Shown here in pieces: positions 43,320 to 52,430 of a stretch of DNA of 64,000 nucleotides; the first letter of the stretch is position 1, and each line of letters begins with the position of its first letter. The stretch spans positions 1,488,001 through 1,552,000 of the forward strand of contig CAVSDJ010000008.1 in NCBI GenBank assembly GCA_963726785.1. The letters run 5' to 3'. This DNA is from DATEKX01 sp963726785 (GTDB lineage: Bacteria; Acidobacteriota; Blastocatellia; UBA7656). Position numbers and translations under genes: made by a program. The notes beneath the pieces are model-generated. The model worked only from the letters and a program-made list of their open reading frames with translations. It was not told where the DNA came from and ran no database searches.

Positions 43320-44744
43320 TTATTTCCCGGCGCCCGCTTCGATTACCTTCGTTGTGGCGTCGACAGCCTCCAGGAGAGTTATAGCGCAGTCTCTCAATTC
43401 GCGAGCCAATTCGCGCGCGCCGCTTGTCTCTCTATTAAAGTAGCTCCGCATATCCTTATCCATGCCTCTAGCATCTGCGATTGACAAAATAAGCTTTTCG
43501 TTTGCGGATGACATCAAGCCGGTCACCGACTCGAATTTATGCCTTACCATCTCGATGTCCATTATAAGTCCCTTCATTTCCGCACTCGCGTCAACCATAT
43601 TCTTGCTGACCTCGCCTGGGACTTTAATGGCTCCATTCAACGCAGATTTCAGATCCTCGGTCTTGCGCGCCAGCATTAGCGTCGTGCTTTGAATTCCTTG
43701 AGTGCCGGAAGTAAGGGAAGAGCCAATTTCTTTCACTTCGCGAGCAAATGGATTGACGACATTCTTTTGAAGCGCTTCGATAAAGTTCTCGGTTGAGTAG
43801 GCTTCGATCCGCTTGATGGCCTTATCAACGCCGTCCTCAATGGCTTTATCAAGCCGGGCTGCCATTGCCTCAACTGCCAGGGTGAAGTTTTCAACGGTTA
43901 CTTGAAAAGTATTTGATAAATCAATCGTTGATCGAGTCCTCGGGTCGCACGACGGAAAGACGGAGAAACTGAGGTGGCAGGCTATTCTATAGCATAATCG
44001 GTCAAGACCTTGAATCAGGCGAGAGCGAAGAATTCGGGCGTAAGCTGCAACTATTATCCCAACGAATGTGGATGTCGTCGCCATCATAAACCCGGTGAGA
44101 AACGCGTTGCTGAGTATCCCAACTCCGCCGAAGCTCTGAGCGAAGTAACCCTGAACGGCGAGGCCGAGTACCGTGCCAGCAAAACCTAGGGCGAGAGCCG
44201 CTTCATGATACCTTTGAAGTGGATCGACTCGATCCAGCGCTCGCTCTTCAACCGTTTCGATCAAGCTTTCCGAAGACACAGTTTCACCCGCCATATACTG
44301 CTGCTGAACGCGTTCAAGCGCCAGGGTAATGAGACTGTCCTCCGGCATATTCAGAGTATTGACTATTGATGGAGCTGCTCCTCCCGGAGTGGCGTTAGTC
44401 GCCTGACCCAAGGCGAGCTTACGGCTGTTTTCCAAAAGTGTTATTAGCCTCTCAGTCTTGGAAGGGAGTATTTCAAGGAGTCTATTGTCCTCGTCAAGCC
44501 GCCCCCACTCGCGCAGGGCGATGGATCGAACGCGGTAAGCTAGCCATGCAAGAAAAAGTAACGGGATAAACCCCTTAATAAGTATAAAGCCCGCTACAAC
44601 CGTGGAAGCCTGCCAGGGCGTCGCCACGGTACAAAGATACATCGCTACGGCGTCTACTAGCAGAATTACACCGAGGCCCACCCAACCGGGACGTCGCTCT
44701 TTTGCCCGCCCTTCATTTAGAGGGTCCCTCTTATTATTCGCCAT
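43320..44744 (-). CDS. ZorA/MotA-like proton channel subunit with long cytoplasmic tail
   Basis: The start at 44744 (MANNKRDP) has AGGAGG nine bases upstream. The longer frame is an upstream extension without support. Two membrane segments lie at about 22-68 and the MotA/TolQ/ExbB core at about 195-250 (ALGFAGTVLGLAVQGYF, FLTGFMMATTSTFVGIIVAA). After it comes a 200-residue helical tail, as in Zorya ZorA, where the tail reaches into the cytoplasm. MotA proper ends soon after its core, so the tail argues for a ZorA-like signalling or effector role. The partner ZorB-like gene follows. Confidence 0.75.
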   Translation of the reverse strand: MANNKRDPLNEGRAKERRPGWVGLGVILLVDAVAMYLCTVATPWQASTVVAGFILIKGFIPLLFLAWLAYRVRSIALREWGRLDEDNRLLEILPSKTERLITLLENSRKLALGQATNATPGGAAPSIVNTLNMPEDSLITLALERVQQQYMAGETVSSESLIETVEERALDRVDPLQRYHEAALALGFAGTVLGLAVQGYFAQSFGGVGILSNAFLTGFMMATTSTFVGIIVAAYARILRSRLIQGLDRLCYRIACHLSFSVFPSCDPRTRSTIDLSNTFQVTVENFTLAVEAMAARLDKAIEDGVDKAIKRIEAYSTENFIEALQKNVVNPFAREVKEIGSSLTSGTQGIQSTTLMLARKTEDLKSALNGAIKVPGEVSKNMVDASAEMKGLIMDIEMVRHKFESVTGLMSSANEKLILSIADARGMDKDMRSYFNRETSGARELARELRDCAITLLEAVDATTKVIEAGAGK

Positions 44745-44944
44745 TGAGTATATCCTCCTACGGGTGGTAATCTTTAAACGCATTTCGTTACAAATCGTGC
44801 CCAGCGTGAACTCTAGCATGAACAACTATTTCAACCGGACACGGTTTCCTGCCGCGCAATAGCGATTTGTATCGCTGGTCGATTCCGCCAGCGCAAGATG
44901 GTATGCGCAAGCCAACCAGGTGTTATAAAGACCGGACGCGGCGG

Positions 44945-46903
44945 TTAAACCCAGCCCAGCGTTGATATGTGCAGGTCTTTCATCATACCTTGCCAACCTT
45001 CCTCATCAACACCCAGGCCGTAAAGCCAGCCTGTTACCTGCTGAGGGAGAAGGTGCCAGGATAGCGCATCTATCCCAAGCAAGCATCTCAACAGTCTTGC
45101 TTCGGTTATTATCAAAGAGCGTTCCTCAATCGCCATGTTCATCGCGGCTTTGATCGCCTTACGAGCTGGGCCTGTAAGATTTGCCCAATGTAATGGCTCG
45201 CCAGCTTTCCAGCGGACGAGAGGCGGATTAAGAGGCAATCCCACTTGGGCCAGGAACAGTGAAGTCTCTGCACCTGCCAAAACCAGCGCAACAAAAAGAT
45301 CCCAACAACTTACGAATTCAATCAGTCTATTCCCCGTTTTGGAATCTCTTAACTGTGGCAGGAAGAACTTTGGATCAAAAAAACCGTCCGGCTTCACAAT
45401 GGTTTCTTCTACCTGAGCGCCTGTCTCTACCCACTCTTTAGCAGTTCTGACAATTGCGCTGATGCTACGAGGCCCGCGCTCCAAGTATTGGAGCGCGCAC
45501 CGTATCTCCGGATCATCAACTTCACCAAGACCTTCAAGAAACGCGAGTTCGTCAGGTTGATCATGACGGGCGTAAGCAAGCGCCCTGTTTATCGCAAAGT
45601 GCCCGGCACTGGTAAGCTCCACCTCGCCTGATGCAGGGATGGATGGGCAATAAGACACCCCCAACAGGTCGCGCAACTGCTCTAACAGTTCGATGTAGCG
45701 CTGCCCCTCGATTGAAAAGTAGATGTGCCCGATTATCCACCTCAGAGTTAAGACCGCGAAGATGTGGCGTGGCGCGACCGGGCCTGAAGCATGTTGCCCG
45801 GCTTCCAATAACAAGCCGCTTTTCAATGCATCCTGTTTGCGCAACTGCAAACTTTGGCCCGGCGAGGCCTTGCTTGAAAGCGAGAGCTGAGTCGAAGGAA
45901 TGCCATACAAGATGTAGGTATAGCTTAGAAATCCATTGGGATTGGATGTATAAGCCTCTTCGCGGTATTTTCGAACCGCTGCGCCAAGGTCTTCACCTGA
46001 GATGACCAGCTCCCAGACTCGTCGCGCCGCCGAACAGGCATCGAAGTCTTGTATCTCCGATCGCGGCGCGATCACGGCCTTCGAGCCAGCGTCTAGAAAC
46101 GCATTTGCGACCGAAGCCGATTGGAATAAATCCAACTCGCCCCCGGTAGTAGCATCTTGATATACGACATCGCAGCCGTTGAGAAATACTATGTGCACGC
46201 CATCATAAGGAAAGTATTGGACTATCTCTTCGATCTTGAGGACGCCCTGCTTTAACAATAATCCTGTCTTTGGCAGAACGTGTCCGGAGTAGTGAACAAA
46301 GGGCATTCGACCTGGAGAAGCAAAGACCCTGATGATTTCAGCGGGCGTGGGGTCAATGACCAATTGATACTCAAGCCCTTCAATTGAAGACACGAGGGAT
46401 TTGAGATACTCAACTTCGTCGACAATGAAATCCAGGTCATTGTTTGGGTTTGCAACTATGTGAAGAAACCTGGGGCAGCCCTCGCGAACTCCCCGTTGCG
46501 GGTCAACACGCCTGCCAGTTGGAATCTTGAGCCCCACGTTGACCTTGTGTGAAAGCGGCGCTCCTTGGAACGGGATGAGGTCCCATGGTATGGAGGTCAC
46601 AACTGTATTGATCGTAAGCGTATCTCCGACTGTAAAGTCAGTTGATCTAAGAAACTGTTCGAGTTGGAAACTTCTCGCGGCCAGATGACCGAACAGCTCC
46701 ATATACTCTATTCTTCGAGACTCATCTTCACCAACGTTAAAAAAAACATTGATATCATCGATCATATCAGAGAAGACCTCTTTCCGAATGTTCCTCGAAT
46801 CTCGCCAGTAATACAGACGGTCTTCACTAAAGAGGCCTATGTTGAGCAGCAAGTCTCCTTTGTTCTCTCTCAGGTCAATCGTGAGCGTCCAATTGTTAGG
46901 CAT
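44945..46903 (-). CDS. CHAT protease with Clp-N-like repeats
   Basis: Residues 1-360 hold a CHAT domain: SIPWDLIPFQG, FVDEVEYL-type linker (here FIVDEVEYLKSLV), the catalytic pair FVHYSGH (His204/His208) and VFLNGCDVV (Cys244), then SVANAFLDAGSKAVIAPRSE and YTYILYGIPS. The C-terminal half has two motifs like those of ClpA/ClpB N-domains: LLLEAGQHASGPVAPRHIFAVL (about 375) and AAMNMAIEERSLIITEARLL (about 590). Clp-N repeats bind Clp ATPases or substrates, so this protease may dock with the ClpB-like protein of the same cluster. No strong ribosome site is seen. It is the second gene of the cluster. Confidence 0.8.
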   Translation of the reverse strand: MPNNWTLTIDLRENKGDLLLNIGLFSEDRLYYWRDSRNIRKEVFSDMIDDINVFFNVGEDESRRIEYMELFGHLAARSFQLEQFLRSTDFTVGDTLTINTVVTSIPWDLIPFQGAPLSHKVNVGLKIPTGRRVDPQRGVREGCPRFLHIVANPNNDLDFIVDEVEYLKSLVSSIEGLEYQLVIDPTPAEIIRVFASPGRMPFVHYSGHVLPKTGLLLKQGVLKIEEIVQYFPYDGVHIVFLNGCDVVYQDATTGGELDLFQSASVANAFLDAGSKAVIAPRSEIQDFDACSAARRVWELVISGEDLGAAVRKYREEAYTSNPNGFLSYTYILYGIPSTQLSLSSKASPGQSLQLRKQDALKSGLLLEAGQHASGPVAPRHIFAVLTLRWIIGHIYFSIEGQRYIELLEQLRDLLGVSYCPSIPASGEVELTSAGHFAINRALAYARHDQPDELAFLEGLGEVDDPEIRCALQYLERGPRSISAIVRTAKEWVETGAQVEETIVKPDGFFDPKFFLPQLRDSKTGNRLIEFVSCWDLFVALVLAGAETSLFLAQVGLPLNPPLVRWKAGEPLHWANLTGPARKAIKAAMNMAIEERSLIITEARLLRCLLGIDALSWHLLPQQVTGWLYGLGVDEEGWQGMMKDLHISTLGWV

Positions 46904-46921
46904 GATAAGTCTCGCGTCGCA

Positions 46922-47842
46922 TCAAGAGTTGAATGCTTTCAAGCATAGGTCAAGAGCATCAGAAGGGCCAAGATGAGTTAAGTTAGGTTCTTCAATTGAA
47001 TCGCAGAATGCCTGCCAAGGTATACGAGTCCAGGCAAGAATGCCCAGCAGTCCATAGCGACAATCTGGCCTCTTAGAAATCAGGAGCCGCGCCATATTCA
47101 TGGCTTGAGGCAAACCGCTTTTCGGAATACTTCCGGCTCCGGCAATTGAAGTGAACCCTCCTGTGTTGAGGATCAAAAGCAGGCTCTTCCAAACTGCACC
47201 TTCTTCTATCTCTGATAGCAGCAACATCAACATGCAAAGCTTAAATCTATCCTGCATATTAGTGCAGGCTCGCATTATAACTACTAATCCAGGAAGTTGA
47301 CTTCCAGGTAAAGGAGCAGGCAAATTGAAACATGGCCACGCGATAATAGGATCCCCGCTCGCGCTTTTCCAGGGCAAGTTCTTAATGATATTTTTCAACG
47401 GTCCGCCGGCAAACGCCTCCAGGATTATAAGAAAGAAAGCTCGCTGGAATGGGCCGACGATCAGACCATACCTGTTGGAGCTGGTAGCGTAAAAACAGCT
47501 TGCTAAGCTTTCCGCGCCTGCTTCGCTGATGCAATCGGCCTCGCGGCACAACTCCAAGATTATGAGGAACCAATCTTCTGCACCAAGATCATCATTGTGC
47601 CCCGCCAGATAACGATGCATTGTTCGTTCAGTCAATCCCATTTCTGCTGCTACTTCTAGGACAAGCCTTTGGCCTACGATGATTTGATTGAACGCATAAG
47701 CCTTTTCGGGCCAAACCAATGCCAATATGCCTGTTGAGTATTGTACTAAATCTGACAAGCGGGGTATTCGAACAGGATCCGTGAATCCTGCCATTCTGGC
47801 TTTCTCCAGGATTCGCGCATTTGATTGGTGCCCACGATTCAT
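46922..47842 (-). CDS. Unrecognised protein at the head of the conflict cluster
   Basis: The frame is open from 47899, but MNRGHQSNARIL at 47842 has a weak GAGAG and is preferred. A helix-turn-helix-like segment (VAAEMGLTERTMHRYLAGHN, about 72-91) suggests DNA binding, and the rest is helical and hydrophobic (QRAFFLIILEAFAGGPL, CMLMLLLSEIEEGAVW). As the promoter-proximal gene it may be the regulator of the cluster. It could also be the sensor. The family is unknown to me. Confidence 0.5.
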   Translation of the reverse strand: MNRGHQSNARILEKARMAGFTDPVRIPRLSDLVQYSTGILALVWPEKAYAFNQIIVGQRLVLEVAAEMGLTERTMHRYLAGHNDDLGAEDWFLIILELCREADCISEAGAESLASCFYATSSNRYGLIVGPFQRAFFLIILEAFAGGPLKNIIKNLPWKSASGDPIIAWPCFNLPAPLPGSQLPGLVVIMRACTNMQDRFKLCMLMLLLSEIEEGAVWKSLLLILNTGGFTSIAGAGSIPKSGLPQAMNMARLLISKRPDCRYGLLGILAWTRIPWQAFCDSIEEPNLTHLGPSDALDLCLKAFNS

Positions 47843-48225
47843 GTGACTCTCTGCGAATGGCCTATACGTCTTTGACAAGCAGAAACCGCTGATATCCAAG
47901 CCGAGTTCAAATCATAATATCTAATAGGCAAAGCGCTAAATGGATTCGAACGACTCATTGGTTTGACCGAGAGGATAGGGCCTGCCCGTCCGTCCGTAGT
48001 AGCCAGACCTCCCAAGGGGTTCACCAGATACTTTTCCCGGTTAAACCCATCAATGGCATGCTTCAAAGCTTCTATCTTCTTTGATCGTCGGTTGTGACCC
48101 ACTTCTTGCTCGAGGCTTTTCCAATTCGCAGCACCTGAACAACAAATAGATCATCGGTCTGAGTTAGTGCCAGGCGCACGGTGAGTCGCCGCTTGATTAT
48201 TATTTCAATGCCTCTCAAGAGAAGC

Positions 48226-48576
48226 TCAATGTGGTGCGCCGAAGGCTTCTCGTGCCCAAAGGAAGTTGATACCTTTGATATTGCGCTGGGTGGAATGATC
48301 CCAATGCCAACAGATCAGGTCGCTTTCGTCGGTATAGGGCTTCTCTTTGATAGAGTCATCGAGGACGAGCACGGCGTCATCTTGTTCGACTTGTCTTAGC
48401 ATTGGCTTAACAATTCGCCACAATTGGGCGCTTGAGTTGACCGGAGAGGTCAGAAAGCGAGTGATTTGATCGTGACTGACTTCTCCATCCAGCAACCGAG
48501 ACGGCCCGGTTGCTGTAGTTTGGCCAAATGAGCTGATCAAGTAATCGGTGTAGAGGTCCAACAGCGACTTGTTCAT
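48226..48576 (-). pseudogene. N-terminal fragment of a DDE transposase (IS4/IS701-like)
   Basis: MNKSLLDLYTDYLISSFGQT, LLDGEVSHDQITRFL, VLVLDDSIKEKPYTDESDLI and CWHWDHSTQRNIKGINFL match the N-terminal third of a common DDE transposase type, including the first catalytic Asp (LDDS). The frame ends after 116 residues with non-matching sequence and no second half follows, so the element is dead. Bases 48100-48225 contain another short frame (KRRLTVRLALTQTDDL) I cannot place. Confidence 0.65.
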
Positions 48577-48947
48577 ATGTCAAGTTTACTATTGATCTCT
48601 TCACGGCGTAACATCAGCTACTTATTGAGAACTTAGATCGAGAGCTAACTCAGATGAAAAATAATTACTACTATGGCTAACTCAGGACTTACGGCGCAAT
48701 CGCTGCCTGCTTTGTACGGATTAATACAGAAACCAAATAGACAATCCATAAACCCGCAAGACAATATGCCTTTATAAATAGAGACCGTATATCGAAACTA
48801 AACCCTTAGCTAGTGTATGCTTGTTACCTAATACCTGGATGAGAGTTCTTCAATAAACCAAGAATTTTATTCCGAAATATAGTACAAGATGTATTTAGCA
48901 ATTGTCCATATCTTTCGGCATCGAGTCAGGGTCTATTCATTCTCGGC

Positions 48948-49151
48948 CCAGAGCCATTGAGTTCTAAAATCAGAAACCTGAAGATTCACCGCAGAGGCGC
49001 AGGATGGCCGATGATGTGCTTCGCACGCGGCGGACGCAGAGATTACGCAGAGAAAAACAATTACCATCTCTGCGCCGCCTCTGCGTCCTCTGCGCCTCTG
49101 CGGTGAATAGGCTTCTTTTTCACAGAATTAAAAAGAATGAATAGCCCCTGG
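48948..49151. repeat. Long palindromic repeat element, copy 2
   Basis: Inner arms 48984-49002 and 49090-49108 are a perfect 19-bp inverted repeat beginning ATTCACCGCAGAGG, the same core as copy 1 at 7016-7186. Outer arms pair imperfectly (CCAGAGCCATTGAGTTCT against the complement of the right end). The centre contains an extra 28-base segment (GGATGGCCGATGATG...) absent from copy 1. The 12-base GGCATCGAGTCA occurs at 48917-48928 and again at 49151-49162, flanking the element. Confidence 0.8.
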
Positions 49152-49243
49152 GCATCGAGTCATGCCCAGCCCACGCCTTCAGAAAATGAGTATGGTGTTA
49201 ATCGAACGATAGAAATAGTCTCTCGCTACAGTGTACTCGATCT

Positions 49244-49425
49244 GGTTGCGGTGCAAATAGCAAATCGGAGGTCGCGATAGCTGAGCTTGTATGTGACATA
49301 CCAGCGCACGCAAAGAATGATTATTGAAGAATCGAAGTGTCGCCTTTTGAACAAAGATGAAGAGTCTGAGGAAAGTGTGAGCATACCGCTGATTATGCCC
49401 TTGCATTAGTTCCTGCACCAGATCC
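49244..49425 (-). mobile_element. Internally deleted IS6 derivative (MITE-like)
   Basis: Between GGTTGCGGTGCAAATAG (49244-49260) and the inverted, similar CCTGCACCAGATCC (49412-49425) lies an N-terminal piece of IS6 transposase on the minus strand (FKRRHFDSSIIILCVRWYVT, YKLSYRDLR, about 49266-49355). The transposase then stops and the right-end repeat follows at once, so this is an element that has lost about 650 internal bases. The first 21 bases are identical to 63710-63730. The rest of 48577-49653 shows no gene. Confidence 0.5.
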
Positions 49426-49653
49426 CCAGAACCCACAGTTTCAAGGTCGGAATTGCTGATCGCACTACCAATCGCCGCTGCCGTCAGATAAACTGACCTA
49501 GCCGTTAGCTCTGATGCGCGAGGGTTGGTTTTCGCATATCTACCGGTATCTTGGAACCGAAGGTGAAATGAATTTCAAACTGGTAAAAGACAAGTATAAG
49601 CCGCTTACCTTATAAGCGGTCAGGCATGCCGGCCAAGCTGTATCTGGAGTCTT

Positions 49654-50223
49654 ATGGCGTCATACTCGTCTCATAATGTAACGCAACTGCTGATAGCCTG
49701 GAATAACGGAGACCCATCGGCGCTCGAACAACTGGTCCCGATGGTGCACGCCGAACTGCACAGGCTGGCCAGACGCTACATGGGACATGAGCGCGCAGGG
49801 CATCTGCTGCAACCGACGGCGCTGGTTAATGAAGCCTACATGCGATTGATCGACTGGAAGAATGTCGAGTGGAAAAACCGGGCGCATTTTTTCGGCGTTT
49901 CGGCGCAACTGATGCGGCGCATTCTGGTTGATTTCGCGCGCCAGCGCCCGCGCCTCGCAGGCCACACTGCGCCTCAAGTTTCACTCGATGAAGTTCTCAC
50001 TGTCAGCGCGGGGCGCACCGATGATCTGGTCGCCTTAGATGATACGCTCACAAGTCTGGCGGAGATAGATGAGCGCAAAAGCCGCATCGTCGAGCTGCGT
50101 TTCTTCGGCGGGTTGAGCAACGAAGAGATCGCCGAAGTGCTACAGATATCGACGATCACCGTGATCCGCGAATGGAATAAAGCGAAGGCATGGCTTTACC
50201 GCGAATTGAACCGCAGGCCATGA
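49654..50223 (+). CDS. ECF-type sigma factor (TIGR02999-like)
   Basis: The protein has 189 residues. Sigma region 2 is VPMVHAELHRLARRYM, LQPTALVNEAYMRLID and WKNRAHFFGVSAQLMRRILV. Region 4 is LRFFGGLSNEEIAEVLQIST, ITVIREWNKAKAWLY. The pattern is that of the ECF group common in Acidobacteriota and Planctomycetes that is paired with Ser/Thr kinases rather than anti-sigma factors. The kinase gene starts 19 bases after its stop. A perfect inverted repeat, CCGCTTA and TAAGCGG (about 49601-49618), lies 35 bases upstream of the start and may be a control site. It may drive the repeated motif found upstream of the export locus. Confidence 0.85.
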   Translation: MASYSSHNVTQLLIAWNNGDPSALEQLVPMVHAELHRLARRYMGHERAGHLLQPTALVNEAYMRLIDWKNVEWKNRAHFFGVSAQLMRRILVDFARQRPRLAGHTAPQVSLDEVLTVSAGRTDDLVALDDTLTSLAEIDERKSRIVELRFFGGLSNEEIAEVLQISTITVIREWNKAKAWLYRELNRRP

Positions 50224-50242
50224 ATTCTCCACCTCCCCATTT

Positions 50243-51307
50243 ATGGACGCTGAACGCTGGGCAAAAATAGACCGCCTGCTCGATCAGGCTATGGAACGCC
50301 CGCCAGAGAGACGCGCCGACTTTTTGGCCGCTGCCTGCGCGGGCGATGATCAGTTGCGGCGCGAAGTCGAATCGCTGCTCGAAGCTCACTCGCACTCTGA
50401 ATCTTTTCTCAGTACTCCGGCGCTCGATCTGGCTGCTCGGCTTCTGGCCAGTGAAAGACAGGCATCAATAGTCGGAAAGCAACTCGGAGCCTATCAGGTC
50501 ATCTCTGTCCTCGGCGTCGGCGGGATGGGCGAGGTATATCTGGCGCGCGATGAACGGTTGAAGCGCAAACTGGCGCTCAAGTTGTTGCCGCGGCAATTCA
50601 CGCAAGACACAGACCGAGTCCGCAGGTTCGAGCGCGAAGCCCGCGCCGCTTCCGCGCTCAATCATCCGAACATCATCACAATTTATGACATAGGAGAGAT
50701 GGCCGGAACCTATTTCATCGCCGCCGAATATGTTGAAGGTCAGACCCTACGCCAATTGATAGGGCAAGGCCCGCTCCGAGCCAAAGACACGATAGATATA
50801 TGCTCGCAAGTAGCTGATGCTCTGCAGTCGGCGCACACTGCAGGGCTGGTCCATCGCGATATAAAACCGGAAAATGTAATAGTGCGACCGGACGGTTACG
50901 TCAAGGTACTCGATTTCGGGCTGGTCAAACTTAAAGAGCGAGAACAGAGGTCCAGTCTGAGCGATCCCGACAGGACGAACCCCGGCACTGTGCTCGGCAC
51001 GGTTGCCTATATGTCGCCGGAACAGGCTTCGGGTATTGAGGTTGATCATCGCAGCGATCTCTTCAGCCTCGGAGTGTTGATGTATGAACTCCTCACGGGA
51101 GCAGTGCCTTTCAAGGGAGATTCTACCGCTTCCATTCTCGACGCAATCCTCTACCATCAACCCGCCCCGCTCACAGGCCATCATCGAGGACGCAAACGTC
51201 GAGGTGGAACGTATAGTCAATCGCGCTCTGGAAAAGGATCGCGACCTTCGCTATCAGACGGCGAGCGATTTCCGGGCCGAGTTGAGACGATTCGAGCGCG
51301 AACTTGA
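50243..51307 (+). CDS. Ser/Thr protein kinase, kinase domain part (frameshifted gene)
   Basis: It has an N-terminal helical region (ERWAKIDRLLDQAMERPPER) typical of acidobacterial kinases, then a full kinase domain: LGVGGMGEVYLARD (P-loop), ALKLLP (catalytic Lys), VHRDIKPENVIV (HRD), VLDFGLVKL (DFG) and SPEQASG. After LYHQPAP (about 51171-51175) an apparent one-base indel breaks the frame, and the sequence resumes as QAIIEDANVEVERIVNRALE in the next one. The whole gene extends to 53122. It phosphorylates proteins in response to a periplasmic signal sensed by the C-terminal propeller. The likely output partner is the sigma factor encoded upstream. Confidence 0.85.
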   Translation: MDAERWAKIDRLLDQAMERPPERRADFLAAACAGDDQLRREVESLLEAHSHSESFLSTPALDLAARLLASERQASIVGKQLGAYQVISVLGVGGMGEVYLARDERLKRKLALKLLPRQFTQDTDRVRRFEREARAASALNHPNIITIYDIGEMAGTYFIAAEYVEGQTLRQLIGQGPLRAKDTIDICSQVADALQSAHTAGLVHRDIKPENVIVRPDGYVKVLDFGLVKLKEREQRSSLSDPDRTNPGTVLGTVAYMSPEQASGIEVDHRSDLFSLGVLMYELLTGAVPFKGDSTASILDAILYHQPAPLTGHHRGRKRRGGTYSQSRSGKGSRPSLSDGERFPGRVETIRART

Positions 51308-52328
51308 TTCGGCTTCGATCAAGTCGGGCACTGCCTCTTCCCAACCGAAAGAGATTAAATCAACGGCCCTGTTGATTACGAAACCCGTGCTCGCTATTGC
51401 GACGGCAATTCTCATTCTGGCAGCTTTGTCTTTTGTCTGGCTGCTCAGTAGGAATGAAAAGATCGAGCCTTCGCCGTGGCTCGCGGCGCGTTCTACTCAG
51501 GTCACGGATTTCCCGTACGAGGAATTCTTTCCCAGCATATCTCCTGACGGCAATACCATCGTTTATGCGCGGCGCAGCGGCAGCGACTGGGATATATTTA
51601 CGCAACGCGTGGGCGGCTTCAATGCGCAGAATCTGACCGAAAGTTTTTCAGGCGACGACACGCAACCGGCTTTTTCGCCCGACGGCGCATACATAGCATT
51701 CCGCTCGGAGCGCGATGGCGGCGGCATCTTCGTCATGGGCGCTTCGGGCGAATCAGTCAGGCGGTTAAGCGATAGAGGCTTTGCTTATCATCCGGCCTGG
51801 TCGCCTGACAGCCAGGAGGTCATTTACACCGAAGAGAGATTCAGAGACCCGCGCGAGCGACAGATTTCGCCTCATCGTCTCTGGGTGGTCAATATTAAAA
51901 CGTTTGAAAAACGGCTCATCACCACAAGAGATGTAGTGCAGCCGCAATGGTCGCCCAACGGCCATCGGTTGGCCTACTGGGCAATGGACGCGAGCAGCCA
52001 GCGGGATATCTGGACGATGAATCTGGAAGGCGACGGGGCCGTGCAGGTGACGAACGACGCGGCGACTGACTGGAATCCAATCTGGTCGCCCGACGGTAAA
52101 TACCTTTACTTCGTCAGCGACCGCTCGGGCGGAATGCAACTGTGGCGCGTTGCGATTGACGAACAGACGGGCCGAGCGCTTTCTGCGCCGGAGCTTGTGC
52201 CTACGCCTTCTGCTTTCAGCCAGCACATCAGTTTTTCGCGCGACGGCAAGCGGCTGGCTTTCGTCAATGTCAGCCTCAAGCGCAATCTCTACCGCGTCGA
52301 AATTGATCCCAGGCGCGAAAAGTCATAG
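51084..52328 (+). CDS. Ser/Thr kinase, membrane segment and TolB-like propeller part
   Basis: From about 51180 the frame gives the end of the kinase domain (RALEKDRDLRYQTASDFRAE), one membrane segment (VLAIATAILILAALSFVWLL) and PD40/TolB-like propeller blades (FSPDGAYIAFRSERDGGGIF, WSPDGKYLYFVSDRSGGMQL). The first 30 codons are out of frame. It ends with RREKS where one A is missing from the AAAA run at 52318-52321, and adding it continues VIGQPEAKTQWSRQG. Confidence 0.75.
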   Translation: MNSSREQCLSREILPLPFSTQSSTINPPRSQAIIEDANVEVERIVNRALEKDRDLRYQTASDFRAELRRFERELDSASIKSGTASSQPKEIKSTALLITKPVLAIATAILILAALSFVWLLSRNEKIEPSPWLAARSTQVTDFPYEEFFPSISPDGNTIVYARRSGSDWDIFTQRVGGFNAQNLTESFSGDDTQPAFSPDGAYIAFRSERDGGGIFVMGASGESVRRLSDRGFAYHPAWSPDSQEVIYTEERFRDPRERQISPHRLWVVNIKTFEKRLITTRDVVQPQWSPNGHRLAYWAMDASSQRDIWTMNLEGDGAVQVTNDAATDWNPIWSPDGKYLYFVSDRSGGMQLWRVAIDEQTGRALSAPELVPTPSAFSQHISFSRDGKRLAFVNVSLKRNLYRVEIDPRREKS

Positions 52329-52430
52329 GGCAGCCTGAGGCGAAGACTCAGTGGTCGAGACAGGGAGTGGACCTTGATCTTTCGCCCGACGGAGAGCGCC
52401 TCGTATATACAACAGTAGGCAGATACTCAA

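Noticed and set aside
47930..48070. tRNA-like TTCGAA element near 47945
   Set aside because: No cloverleaf arms pair around it.
51165..51180. Programmed frameshift in the kinase gene
   Set aside because: No slippery heptamer or downstream structure is evident, and three further breaks in the same gene argue for decay or sequencing error.
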